Shown: positions 8,442 to 17,217 of the stretch, piece after piece
Position numbering within the stretch: the stretch's first letter is position 1
Layout of the letters: each line of letters begins with the position of its first letter
NCBI RefSeq assembly: GCF_006402735.1
Contig: NZ_CP017174.1
Coordinates: forward strand, 1,615,001 to 1,679,000
DNA: 64,000 nt
Source of the DNA: Myxococcus xanthus
GTDB taxonomy: Bacteria; Myxococcota; Myxococcia; Myxococcales; Myxococcaceae
Direction of reading: 5' to 3'
Program-made: the position numbers and the translations under genes
Notes under the pieces: model-generated
What the model was told of the DNA's origin: nothing
Databases searched by the model: none
What the model saw: only the letters and a program-made list of their open reading frames with translations

Positions 8442-9227
8442 TCAGGCGTGGGCGCGCAGGAACTCCAGCAGCGCCGGATTGACGTCTTCCGGGTGCGTCA
8501 TGCTCGCCGCGTGCGCGGCGCCGGGAACCGGGACGAAGCGCACGCTGCCGGGCAGCGTCTGGTGCAGGTGCTCGCCGTGGACCGGAGGCATGCCGTGGTC
8601 CTCCAGCCCGTGGAAGACGATGGCGGGGCAGCGAATCTCCATCAGCCGCCCGGAGATGTCGTCCCGGTCGATGAGCGAGCGGATGGCGTTGGCGAAGTGT
8701 CCGCCGGGGATTTTCCGCCAGCGCGGTAGCCAGGTGTCGAAGTAGCGCGTGTCCCCGATGATGGCCTGCGCCAGCCCCTGCACCAGCGGGTCGATGGGGC
8801 CCTGTGTCTTCCAGATGTCGGCGGACTGTTGGTATGCGGCGCAGGTGGGTGCGTCGTCGTTGGTGCCCCGGGTGCTCAGCAGCACCAGCGCCCGGACGCG
8901 CTCGGGGTGCTTCAGCGCCACGCGCAGCGCGCTGTAGCCGCCCTGGGACATGCCGCCCACGACGGCCCGTTCGATGCCCAGGTGGTCCAACAGGCCCACG
9001 CAGTCCGCGGCCGAGTCCCACGGCGTGAAGGGCTTTCCGTCCCAACGCGTCTGCCCGAAGCCGCGGGCATCCCAGCGGATGACGCGGAACTCGGGGGCCA
9101 GCGCCGCCACCTGCGCGTCGAACATCCGGTGGTCCATCAGGAATCCATGACCCAGGATGATGGGCCGGCCGTTTCCACCGGAGTCCTCGAAGTAGATTCC
9201 CTGTCCGTTCAGCTCGGCGATGGGCAT
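8442..9227 (-). CDS. Alpha/beta hydrolase
   Basis: A 261-residue alpha/beta-hydrolase-fold protein. An oxyanion HG motif lies at 27-28, the nucleophile elbow is GMSQGG (Ser94), and the acid (GLEDHG) and histidine (GAAHAAS) follow in the C-terminal third in the expected order. Similar proteins include 3-oxoadipate enol-lactonase-like and esterase-like enzymes, but the substrate is not identifiable. ATG at 9227 has GGAGG five bases upstream. It lies 38 bases downstream of the ABC permease gene on the same strand and could be read through from it. Confidence 0.78.
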   Translation of the reverse strand: MPIAELNGQGIYFEDSGGNGRPIILGHGFLMDHRMFDAQVAALAPEFRVIRWDARGFGQTRWDGKPFTPWDSAADCVGLLDHLGIERAVVGGMSQGGYSALRVALKHPERVRALVLLSTRGTNDDAPTCAAYQQSADIWKTQGPIDPLVQGLAQAIIGDTRYFDTWLPRWRKIPGGHFANAIRSLIDRDDISGRLMEIRCPAIVFHGLEDHGMPPVHGEHLHQTLPGSVRFVPVPGAAHAASMTHPEDVNPALLEFLRAHA

Positions 9228-9265
9228 GGCCCCTCCGTCTATCACCCCCGGGAGGGCCGCGCGCG

Positions 9266-10921
9266 CTACTCCCGCGTCACCGCCTGGAGCACCACTTCAC
9301 GCCGCCGCTCCAGCAGCCGCAGCGCCAGGGGAAGCACCCCGCGATACAGCGCCACGTTCAACGCGGCGGCCAGGAGAATCATCGCCGCCGTGTGCCACGT
9401 GGGACCTTCCTTGCCCGCCAGCTTGAGCGCCCAGCCGAAGGGCATGCAGCCCGCGCTGGCCGCGAGGATGCCCAGCATGGAGGCCGTCAGCGGAACCTTG
9501 TCCCTTCGCTTGAGGCTCGCGTGGAACTTCACCGGGAAGTACAGCGACAGGAAGTTGCCCGCGGCCAGCAGCATGGGCACCACGGCTCCCACGGCCGCCA
9601 TGGCGCACAGCATGTCCAGCCCGGTGCCGAAGCCGAAGTACACCCGGTAGAAGAGCGCCACCATCGCCGCCATCCCGAGCGCCGCCGCGCCCTGCACTTG
9701 ATTCTTCGCGCGCAGCACGTCCGCCAGGTCCAGGGGCGCCGCCAGGAAGGCCGCGAAGCCCTGTCCGTCATACGCGAAGGTGTTCTGGGAGAACGTGGAC
9801 GCAATCACCACCGCGCCGTAGATGCACAGGCCCCCCATCAGCCACGCATCCGCCGAGCCGCCCAGGAGGAACACGAACAAGTCCCTTCCGGACAGCAGCT
9901 TCAGCAGGATGGCCAGGATGAAGGGCACCGATGCCAGCAGCCGCGCGCGCGGGTTGCGCCACAGGTCCAGGGCCTCGCGCGTCACCAGCGTGGTGTAGCG
10001 CGTCCGCGTGGTGGCGAACGGGTTGCTGTCCCCCGAGTCCTTGCGCGAGCCCCCCGCGCGGCCCGCCTGCCGGTGGAAGCGCATCAGCAGCGCGTAGGCC
10101 ACCGCCATGCCCACGCCCGCGAAGAAGAGCAGCGCCGCCGCCTCCAGCATGGCCACCCGGGGCCGGTGCCAGGCGAGCTGCGCCAGCGCGTCTCCGAAGA
10201 GCCCCGGGGGCACGCGGCCAAGCGCCACCGCCGCGTTGATGATGAGGGACATGTCCAGCGCGTCCACGCCCGCCTCGCCCACCGCCGTCAGCCACGAGGT
10301 GTCGATGGGCGGGATGAACGACGCGGCCAGGAGGAAGAGCGCCAGCCCGCCGCCCATGATTTCCGCGCTGTGCTTCGCCCGCAGCACGTTGATGACGGCG
10401 TACAGCGCCACCCGGCTCCAGGCCGCGCACAGGAGCGCGAAGAGAACGTAGAGGACCACCGCCATCCACGGCATGTACAGCACGTAGACGGACGCGAAGC
10501 CCAGCGCGGCCCCGGTGAGCGGCGCGTAGAAGACGAGCGCGCGCGGCTCGAAGAGGCTGGCCACCGTCGACGCGATGAGCAGCCGGAAGGGGGAGATGGG
10601 GAAGGCGGCGTAGCGGCTCAGCTCGGAGTGGTCATCCACGCCCGCGGACAACAGCGGCCACGTCACCCACACCGAGAAGGTGACGAAGCACAGCAGGTTG
10701 AGGATGAAGTAGGGCCACACGTCGCTCTGCGCGATGGGCCGCAGCCGCATCAGCGCGAAGAACGTCAGGCCCAGGAAGAGGCCCGGCGCGCTCGACGCAG
10801 CGAAGGCGGCCACCGCGAGCATCCGGCTGCGTCCGGGGCCCTGATTCAACCCGATGTCGAAGCGCAGCCCCCACAGCAGCCACAGGTGCCGGAAGAAGCC
10901 GGGCACGGCGGGGCGGCTCAT
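9266..10921 (-). CDS. ABC-2 type exporter, large permease subunit
   Basis: A 551-residue integral membrane protein with many hydrophobic segments spread over its length and an arginine/glycine-rich cytoplasmic loop near the middle. At this size it probably replaces the two six-helix subunits of a usual ABC-2 exporter. Its ATG overlaps the stop of the ATPase gene (ATGA), so the two are translationally coupled and must work together. The substrate is unknown. No biosynthetic genes are adjacent. Confidence 0.75.
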   Translation of the reverse strand: MSRPAVPGFFRHLWLLWGLRFDIGLNQGPGRSRMLAVAAFAASSAPGLFLGLTFFALMRLRPIAQSDVWPYFILNLLCFVTFSVWVTWPLLSAGVDDHSELSRYAAFPISPFRLLIASTVASLFEPRALVFYAPLTGAALGFASVYVLYMPWMAVVLYVLFALLCAAWSRVALYAVINVLRAKHSAEIMGGGLALFLLAASFIPPIDTSWLTAVGEAGVDALDMSLIINAAVALGRVPPGLFGDALAQLAWHRPRVAMLEAAALLFFAGVGMAVAYALLMRFHRQAGRAGGSRKDSGDSNPFATTRTRYTTLVTREALDLWRNPRARLLASVPFILAILLKLLSGRDLFVFLLGGSADAWLMGGLCIYGAVVIASTFSQNTFAYDGQGFAAFLAAPLDLADVLRAKNQVQGAAALGMAAMVALFYRVYFGFGTGLDMLCAMAAVGAVVPMLLAAGNFLSLYFPVKFHASLKRRDKVPLTASMLGILAASAGCMPFGWALKLAGKEGPTWHTAAMILLAAALNVALYRGVLPLALRLLERRREVVLQAVTRE

Positions 10922-11739
10922 GCGGTCTCCTGGCGCAGCGGCGTCACGGACGCGGGCGCCTCACCGTAGAAGGACAGGCGCGCGTTGCGCGAGGCCGGCA
11001 CGGAGATGAGCTTCTCGAACACCGCCTCCAACGACGGGCACTCGTAACGCGACAGCAGCGAGCCCACCGGACCCTGGTCCAGCATGCGGCCGCCGCGGAT
11101 GATGCCCGCGTGCGTGGCCAGCCGCTCGGCGATCTCCAGCACGTGCGTGGTGAGCAGCAGCGTCACCCCGCGCCGGCTCAGCTCGCGCAGGAGCTCGCGG
11201 ATGACACCGGCGGCCAGCACGTCGATGCCTTCGAAGGGCTCGTCCAGCAGCACCAGCTCCGGCGCGTGGATCAGCGCCGCGGCGATGGCGAGCCTCCGGC
11301 GCATGCCCTTGGAGTACTCCGCCACCAGCGCGCCCGCCTTGTAGGTGAGCTCCGTCAGCTCCAGCAGCTCGGTGGCGCGCGCGGCGGCCTCGTCGCCGTC
11401 CAGCCCGTACATGCGCGCGCAGAAGGTGAGGTACTGCCGGCCGGTGAGCCGCTCGAAGAGGCTCAGCTCCTCCGGCACCACGCCGACGCGGCGCTTCACT
11501 TCCATGGGCCTGGCCACCGCGTCCACCCCGAGCATCCGGATGGAGCCCGCGTCGGGGCCGTACACCCCCGTCAGCAAGGCGATGCTGGTGGACTTCCCGG
11601 CCCCGTTGGGGCCCAGGTACGCGTAGAAGGCGCCGCGGGGAATCTGCAAGTCCAGGCCGTTGAGCGCGCTGAAGCCGCCAAAGCGCTTCTGCAGTCCGCG
11701 GGCGTCGACCGCCAGGTCATCAGTGGGAGAGGGCGTCAT
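10918..11739 (-). CDS. ABC transporter ATP-binding protein
   Basis: A 273-residue nucleotide-binding subunit. It has Walker A GPNGAGKS at 43-50, a signature-like YSKGMRRRL, and Walker B LVLLDEP followed by FEGID. The glycine/methionine-rich signature and the shortened helical region are typical of ABC-2 exporter ATPases such as CcmA/NatA-like proteins. ATG at 11739 has GGAGGG seven bases upstream. It energises the permease encoded immediately downstream. Confidence 0.9.
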   Translation of the reverse strand: MTPSPTDDLAVDARGLQKRFGGFSALNGLDLQIPRGAFYAYLGPNGAGKSTSIALLTGVYGPDAGSIRMLGVDAVARPMEVKRRVGVVPEELSLFERLTGRQYLTFCARMYGLDGDEAAARATELLELTELTYKAGALVAEYSKGMRRRLAIAAALIHAPELVLLDEPFEGIDVLAAGVIRELLRELSRRGVTLLLTTHVLEIAERLATHAGIIRGGRMLDQGPVGSLLSRYECPSLEAVFEKLISVPASRNARLSFYGEAPASVTPLRQETA

Positions 11740-11829
11740 GGAATGCCCTCCATCTCACCCGAGCCCGGCACCAGGGGACAATCCCCACCCGTCAACAGGG
11801 GGATGCCCGCCGGCTCCTACGGTGCCGTC

Positions 11830-12207
11830 TCAGTGGACGAACGACATCTCCGGCGGACCGGCAATCTGCTGCACCGTCATCCGCACCTTGTCCAGGTCCA
11901 CGGGCTTGGAGATGTAGCCCGCGGCGCCCACGAGCTCGGCCTCCCATTCGAAGCCGTAGCCGGAGATGATGATGATGGGCAGACCCCGCGCACGGGGCAT
12001 CTTCTTGAGTGCGTCGAGCAATCCCCAACCGCTCATGACTGGCATCCTCAAGTCGAGCAGCACGGCGGAGGGCATGTCTCCCTCCAGCAGGTCCAGCGCC
12101 TCACGACCGTTGGCCGCTTGAACCGTGGGATAGCCCATTTCCTCGAGGGCATCGCAGATGAGCGTGCGGTGGCTCGCGTCGTCATCGACGACCAGGATGT
12201 GGGACAT
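11830..12207 (-). CDS. Single-domain response regulator (CheY-like)
   Basis: A 125-residue stand-alone receiver. The acidic pocket is DDD at 8-10, the phospho-acceptor is Asp52 in LLDLRMP, and the conserved lysine lies in YISKPVD. There is no output domain, so it must act by protein contact or as a phosphorelay intermediate. No histidine kinase is nearby, making it an orphan, which is common in myxobacteria. I chose ATG at 12207 because the receiver fold begins with MSHILVVDDD. A longer open frame upstream is not supported. Confidence 0.88.
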   Translation of the reverse strand: MSHILVVDDDASHRTLICDALEEMGYPTVQAANGREALDLLEGDMPSAVLLDLRMPVMSGWGLLDALKKMPRARGLPIIIISGYGFEWEAELVGAAGYISKPVDLDKVRMTVQQIAGPPEMSFVH

Positions 12208-12366
12208 GGCAGGGCCTCGGAAGCTGCGGCTGGGTGTGTCGCCGCGAAATTCTATGGGCAGGATGATGGGAACTCCTCTTCCATTCCGGAAGGGGCCCCG
12301 ATGCTTTTCAACAGCGAACGGCCCGTGAGGACGAGGCATGCATCCGGGGCCGGATGCCCACGGGGC

Positions 12367-13314
12367 TCACGCTCCGTAAAGCTGGAGCGCATTCTGCCCC
12401 AGGATGCCCGCGAGTACCGCGTCATCCAACTTCATCCCCAGCATCGTCCGCAGCTCACGGTCCCACGCATAGGGGATGTTGGGAAAGTCCGTGCCGTAGA
12501 GGATGCGCTCGGGCCGGACCTCCAGCGCGCGGCGGGGGATGGGAACGGGGAAGTAGCCGGCCAGGGCCATGGTGGTGTCCAGCCAGAGGTTGTCGTGCCG
12601 CTCGAGCAGCCGCGCATAGGCGTCGAACTCGTCCGCGCCCAGGTGGGGCACGCACAGCTTCAGCGTGGGATGGTCCTTCAGCACACGCTCCACCCGCTCC
12701 GCGGCGCAGAGCGCGTAGGTGTCGCAGTTGTAGTGGGGACTGGAGGGCTCCCGTCCCGCGTGCATGACGAGCGGACGGCCCGCCTTCGCGCACGCGGCAT
12801 ACACCTCGTGAAGGTGCGGCGCGTCAGGGGAGAAACATTGGACGTGGCAATGAATCTTCACCCCACGCAGGCCCGCGTCGAACGCCTCTTCCAACACGAC
12901 CGTGGCATCGGGTTCGCCCGGGAGCACGGTGGCGAGCCCCAGCACACGAGGCTCTTCCCGGGCCACCTCCGCCACGTAGGCGTTGAGCGCGCGGGCCATG
13001 CCTGGCCGGTGGGCGTAATGCAGCGCCACCACCCGGTGGACCCCCCGCGACAGGAGGAAGGACACGACCTGCCGCGTGTGCAGCTTGTAGCGGATGGGCC
13101 AGCCGTACTGGTCGAACCAGCGCCACACCGCCTCGAACACCCGGTCCGGGAAGAGGTGGACGTGCGCGTCCACCACGGGAGGCAGTCCTTTGGGCAGGCG
13201 AGGGCCCTCCGTGTCCTGGAGGGCGGGCATGGGCATGCGGATGCCGGAATCCCGCCACGTGGGCGCGGAGGCCAGACAAGGGACGGGCACGTCAGCGTCG
13301 GAGTCGGTGGCCAT
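12367..13314 (-). CDS. Amidohydrolase-superfamily TIM-barrel hydrolase (amidohydrolase_2 type)
   Basis: A 315-residue protein. Metal-ligand motifs occur in family order: HVH in VDAHVHLF near residue 50, a lysine/histidine region GVKIHCH, a histidine in LVMHAG, another in VPHLGA, and the aspartate in LYGTDFPNIPY. This matches the amidohydrolase_2 group, which includes decarboxylases (ACMSD-like) and lactonases. The reaction is not determined. ATG at 13314 follows the small upstream gene by 14 bases, so they are likely co-transcribed. Confidence 0.75.
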   Translation of the reverse strand: MATDSDADVPVPCLASAPTWRDSGIRMPMPALQDTEGPRLPKGLPPVVDAHVHLFPDRVFEAVWRWFDQYGWPIRYKLHTRQVVSFLLSRGVHRVVALHYAHRPGMARALNAYVAEVAREEPRVLGLATVLPGEPDATVVLEEAFDAGLRGVKIHCHVQCFSPDAPHLHEVYAACAKAGRPLVMHAGREPSSPHYNCDTYALCAAERVERVLKDHPTLKLCVPHLGADEFDAYARLLERHDNLWLDTTMALAGYFPVPIPRRALEVRPERILYGTDFPNIPYAWDRELRTMLGMKLDDAVLAGILGQNALQLYGA

Positions 13315-13328
13315 GGCGAGCCACCCGT

Positions 13329-13556
13329 CTACGCCTTCTTGACGGTGTCGTCCTCGTCCCCGTCGGTCCGTCGCAGGTAGGTGTTGTGCGGGTACCCCTG
13401 GCGGGACAGCCGCTGCGCCTCGATGGCGTCGGCGACCTTGGCGCAGACCTGGCCCAGCATGCGCAGCGACTCGGCGAGGAGCCGCTCGGCATGGTCCTGC
13501 GCGTCGGCGGCCTGGATGGTGGTGCGCTCTTTGCGAAACAGCCCGGGCAGCTTCAT
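13329..13556 (-). CDS. Small helical protein, unknown
   Basis: A 75-residue protein, mostly predicted alpha-helical (LLAESLRMLGQVCAKVAD) with an acidic/basic C-terminal tail. I do not recognise it. The ATG at 13556 is the best start by composition, but its GGGGAG lies too close. A GTG at 13595 would add 13 residues. It is encoded directly upstream of the amidohydrolase with a 14-base gap. The high GC at third positions supports it being real. Confidence 0.5.
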   Translation of the reverse strand: MKLPGLFRKERTTIQAADAQDHAERLLAESLRMLGQVCAKVADAIEAQRLSRQGYPHNTYLRRTDGDEDDTVKKA

Positions 13557-13806
13557 CTCCCCCAAAGCATAGGTGACGCACTGCTTCCGTGCCACCGCCC
13601 CGCGAGGCCGGCCTTAACCACGTTGACGGCCCGCTCAATTTACATTTTTGAGCAGTTGCCCCTGGCTCCTCGCCTGGATGCCTGCCATTTGTGCTTGTAA
13701 CCCCTTGGACTTCTAGGGTTTTGACGAATTTTCAAGTGGGGGGATGACACGGAGTTAATCCGGCCCTACATTGGATTCCGTTGGATTTACGGCAGAGGAG
13801 CTGCGC

Positions 13807-14085
13807 ATGGCTTACGACGGCGAGCTGGTGAAGATGGAGAACGGTCGCTGGGCGCGGTTCCAGCGGTGCCAGGTGTACCGCCCGGGCGTCGAGGACGCGG
13901 GCGAGACGATGCTGCTGATCGCCGTGGAGCTCGAGGAGCGCTATCAGCGCCAGCTCGACGAGGCGGCTGACTCCCTGGCCCAGTACCGCTATCAGGGCGT
14001 CCCCGTGCAGGTCCGTTTCGATGCGGGCTCCCAGGGCATCACCCTGCAGCCCGAGCAGACGGTGGCCGCACCCTCGGTGCACTGA
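13807..14085 (+). CDS. Small conserved-looking protein, unknown
   Basis: A 92-residue soluble protein with a basic/acidic mix and a central helix rich in glutamate and arginine (VELEERYQRQLDEAADSLAQYRY). ATG at 13807 is preceded by GAGGAG six bases away, a strong site. It is a single-gene unit: divergent from its left neighbour across an AT-rich gap and closed by a good terminator. I do not recognise a family. The AT-rich upstream region and the isolated transcript suggest independent expression. Confidence 0.65.
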   Translation: MAYDGELVKMENGRWARFQRCQVYRPGVEDAGETMLLIAVELEERYQRQLDEAADSLAQYRYQGVPVQVRFDAGSQGITLQPEQTVAAPSVH

Positions 14086-14136
14086 GCGCTGCCTCCGCGT
14101 GAGCGGAGTGTCAACGGGTTGACGGATTCACAACAC

Positions 14137-14176
14137 AAGGGGCCTCGCGATTCACATCGCGGGGCCCTTGGTTTTT
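14137..14176 (+). terminator. Rho-independent terminator
   Basis: A GC-rich hairpin (AAGGGGCCTCGCGAT, loop TCAC, ATCGCGGGGCCCTT) is followed within two bases by a five-T run. It ends the single-gene transcript of the 92-residue protein. It also lies just downstream of the convergent M3 peptidase gene. Confidence 0.75.
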
Positions 14177-14196
14177 ACAGGCCCTGACGAGCAGCG

Positions 14197-16254
14197 TCAG
14201 GCGTCGTCCAGCCAACGGGTATACGCCTCGAAGCCGTAGTCCCTGCCCAGGAATGACCGGACCAGGTCCGCCGCGTCGCGAGAGCCGCCCGGACCCAGCA
14301 CGGTGTCCCGGTAGCGCTGGGCGGTGGAGGCGTCCATCAGCCTGTGCTCCAGGAAGGGTGTGAGCAGGTCCCGGGCGATGACGAGCGACCAGAGGTAGGC
14401 GTAGTACGCGGAGGAGTAGTAGCCGTCGAGCTGGACGAAGGAGAGATGGGGGTAAGTGTCGTCCAGTGCGGGGAAGGGCATGTAGCGCTCCTGGAGCGCC
14501 TTCACCCGCGCGGTGGTGTCCACGCCGGCGGGGTCGCTCGCGTGGAGCTGGAGGCTGACGGCCGCGTAGAAGAGCTGTTGGCGCAGCCACAGTCCCTTGC
14601 CGAAGGCGTCCGCGCGCCGCATCCGGAGGATGGTCTCCGTGGGCAGCGGCTCGCCGGTGACGACGTGCCGGGCGAACGTCTGGAGTGACTCCGGGCGCCA
14701 GGCCCACTCCTCCAGCACCTGGGCGGGGGCCTCCACGAAGTCGCGCTCCGTGCGCGAGCCGGACAGGCCGGCCCAGCGCGCCCGGCCGCCGAGGACGTGG
14801 TGCAGCAGGTGGCCGAACTCGTGGAAGAACGTCTGCACCTGGGAGTGCTGGAGCAGCGCGGGGTGGGCGCCGGGACGCGGGAAGTTGCCCGTCAGCACGC
14901 CCTCGGGAAGCGTCCTCCCCGCGCGGCCGGTGGCCAGGTCCCACTGCGCCGGATGGGCGTACTTGTTCGGGCGCGGGTGCATGTCCAGGTAGAAGCGCCC
15001 CAGGCGCGTGGGGCCCTCGTAGATGTCCCAGGCCTCGATGTCTGGGTGCCACACCTGCGCATCCCGGACGCGGCGGTAGGTGAGCCCGAAGAGCCGCGAG
15101 GTGATGTCCAGCACGCCCTGCTTCACCCGCGTGTATTCGAAGTAGGGCCGCAGCTCGCGCGAGTCGAAGTGGTAGCGCTCCGCGCGCACCTGTTCCTTGA
15201 GGTATGTCTGCTCCCACGGCTCCACGCGGGACGCGCCGGGCACGTCGCGCCGCTTGCGCTCCAGCAGCGCGGCGTAGTCGTCCTGCACGCGCGTGGTGGT
15301 GGCGGTGGCGAGCTGTTCGATGAAGTCCTCGGCCACGTGCTGGTGCCGGACCATCTTGTCCTCGGACGCGTAGGCGGCCCAGCTCGGATAGCCCAGGAGC
15401 GTGGCCAGGTCGTGACGCGTCTGGAGCAGGCGTGACAGCGTCTCCAGGTTGCGGGGATGGCCGCGCTGCTGGCTCGCGCGCCAGAGCGCCTCGCGGGCGC
15501 TGCTGTCGCGCGCGTATGTCAGGACGGGCAGGGCGTCGGAGGCGTCGGTGGTGATGCGCACCCGGCCGTCGGGTCCCGGCGGATGGTCCCGGAGGTAGTC
15601 GTCGGGGAGGCCCTCCAGCGCTTCGGGGGCCACGTCCACGTGCCGGACGTCTTCGCGGATGTGCTGGCTGAACGTCTGGCCCAGCCGCGTGAGCGCATCG
15701 TTCAGCTCGCGCAGCCGCGCGCGGGTGGCCGCGTCCCGATTCACCCCCGCGCGCCGGAAGTTTCGCAGCACCAGGTCCACCCAGCGCTGGGTGGCGGTGT
15801 CCTGTCCGCGCAGGTCCAACGCGGCGAGGGCCGCGTAGACGTGGGGGTTGAGCGACACGTCCGTGCGCATGCCATCCGCGGCCTGGCCGCAGCGCGCCGC
15901 CGCCGCGCGGAACGCGGCGTCCGGGTGGGTGTTGGCACCGATGCCCGCGCGGCCGTTGGCATCATCCAGCAACGCGATGGCGTCGTCGTAGGCGGTGAGG
16001 GCCGCCTCCACGTTCCGGGGCTCGGGCAGTGACAGCAAGGCGTTGATGCGCGCCGAGGCCCGTTGCACGTCGCACAGGCAGGTCGCCAGGAAGCGCCCGG
16101 ATGTGGCGGTCAGTTGGCGGCCCGCGTCAGGCTCCAGGGCGCGCGGCGCGCAATGCACCGGCGTTTCGGTGGATGACGCAGGGCGCTGAGCGGAGGACAG
16201 GCCAGCGCAGCCCGCGAGCGCGAGGCTGACGACGAAGACGACCAAGCGATGCAA
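14197..16254 (-). CDS. M3-family (oligopeptidase A/thimet-type) zinc metallopeptidase lipoprotein
   Basis: A 685-residue peptidase with the zinc motif HEFGH at 477-481 and the helical M3 layout over the whole length, the usual size for the family. These enzymes degrade short peptides. The N-terminus is a lipoprotein signal ending in Cys16 (LALAGC), unusual for M3 peptidases, which are mostly cytoplasmic. This suggests peptide breakdown in the periplasm or at the cell surface. A TTG start at 16254 is chosen because GGGAG lies about six bases upstream and the lipobox follows at the right distance. An upstream ATG would bury the signal. Confidence 0.85.
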   Translation of the reverse strand: MHRLVVFVVSLALAGCAGLSSAQRPASSTETPVHCAPRALEPDAGRQLTATSGRFLATCLCDVQRASARINALLSLPEPRNVEAALTAYDDAIALLDDANGRAGIGANTHPDAAFRAAAARCGQAADGMRTDVSLNPHVYAALAALDLRGQDTATQRWVDLVLRNFRRAGVNRDAATRARLRELNDALTRLGQTFSQHIREDVRHVDVAPEALEGLPDDYLRDHPPGPDGRVRITTDASDALPVLTYARDSSAREALWRASQQRGHPRNLETLSRLLQTRHDLATLLGYPSWAAYASEDKMVRHQHVAEDFIEQLATATTTRVQDDYAALLERKRRDVPGASRVEPWEQTYLKEQVRAERYHFDSRELRPYFEYTRVKQGVLDITSRLFGLTYRRVRDAQVWHPDIEAWDIYEGPTRLGRFYLDMHPRPNKYAHPAQWDLATGRAGRTLPEGVLTGNFPRPGAHPALLQHSQVQTFFHEFGHLLHHVLGGRARWAGLSGSRTERDFVEAPAQVLEEWAWRPESLQTFARHVVTGEPLPTETILRMRRADAFGKGLWLRQQLFYAAVSLQLHASDPAGVDTTARVKALQERYMPFPALDDTYPHLSFVQLDGYYSSAYYAYLWSLVIARDLLTPFLEHRLMDASTAQRYRDTVLGPGGSRDAADLVRSFLGRDYGFEAYTRWLDDA

Positions 16255-16431
16255 GTGCCACTCCCAGCGCGGGTGATGGGGCAACGTGCGGGGGACCGGC
16301 CTATTTCCGCTGCGTGCTCCCGATGGGAATGACGAAGAGCGCGCCGTTTCATCGAAAGATTCCGCCACGGAGGATGGCGGACCCGGGTCAACGGGCGCTG
16401 GCCACGGTGGCGGAGCTGCGTCGCGCGAGTG

Positions 16432-17214
16432 TCAGTTGCCCACCTGGAAGAAGCGGGCGGCGTTCTCGTGGGTGATGCGGCGGACGATGCGCTGGGACAG
16501 GCTGGCCTTGGCCAGCAGGTTGGCGGCGCGCGCCAGGCCGAGGATGTCCCCGGCGCCGTCGCCCGCGTCGGAGTTGAGCATCAGCCGCTCACTGCCCAGC
16601 CGCCGCACCAGCACCACCGCGCGCTCGGCCTTGAGCGCCTCGGGGTGCAGCGTCAGCCCGGCCCAGTGGCCCACCTCCAGGATGGTGCGCACCGTCCGGG
16701 CGTTGGCGTGGTCCACCAGCGCGCGCGAGGGCAGCAGGCCCGACTGCCGCAGGAGCGTGAGGATGCGCCGCGTGTGACGCTCCTTGTCCGTGGTGGGGGT
16801 GTGCACCACCACGCGCAGCTTGAGGCTGCGGGCCAGCGCGAGCTGCTCCAGGAAGGCTTCTTCTTCCTCCTCGCCACCCGTGTGCAGGCCCGTCTCGCCC
16901 AGTGCCACCACGCGCCCGCCCTGGAAGTAGTCGGGCAGCGCGGACAGCACCTCGCTCAAGCCGCGCCGGGGGATGCAGCGCGGGTGGACGCCCAGGGCCG
17001 CGTAGGCGCGGATGCCCAGGCGCTCCAGCCGGGGAAGCTGGCGCTCCACCAGGTCATCGAAGTGCCGCAGCAGCGCCTTGGACGTGGGCTCCGGGAAGTG
17101 GTGCGCCACCACCAGCGCCCGCTCCACGCCGAAGAAGCGCATGGACTCCAGATCCTGGTCGCTCAGGCTCTCCGGATGGAGGTGCGCGTCGAAGATGGGC
17201 GGTGGGGTGGGCAC
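16432..17214 (-). CDS. TatD-type metal-dependent hydrolase
   Basis: A 260-residue TIM-barrel hydrolase. Metal ligands are visible in TatD order: HLH at the start (FDAHLHPE), glutamate in GETGLH, histidines in VVVHTP and VDHANA, and the aspartate in NSDAGD. Known TatD proteins are 3'-5' exonucleases or D-aminoacyl-tRNA-related hydrolases. This one has a divergent end and its substrate is open. The GTG start lies three bases after the ggt stop, so the two genes are co-transcribed. Confidence 0.75.
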   Translation of the reverse strand: MPTPPPIFDAHLHPESLSDQDLESMRFFGVERALVVAHHFPEPTSKALLRHFDDLVERQLPRLERLGIRAYAALGVHPRCIPRRGLSEVLSALPDYFQGGRVVALGETGLHTGGEEEEEAFLEQLALARSLKLRVVVHTPTTDKERHTRRILTLLRQSGLLPSRALVDHANARTVRTILEVGHWAGLTLHPEALKAERAVVLVRRLGSERLMLNSDAGDGAGDILGLARAANLLAKASLSQRIVRRITHENAARFFQVGN

Positions 17215-17217
17215 TGC

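Noticed and set aside
11110..13380. A 756-codon open frame on the plus strand
   Set aside because: It is antisense to the ABC ATPase, response regulator and amidohydrolase, all of which have clear motifs; its composition is that of reverse-strand codons.
13723..13752. TTGACG as the -35 of a promoter for the gene at 13807
   Set aside because: No acceptable -10 lies 16-18 bases downstream, so I did not list a promoter there.
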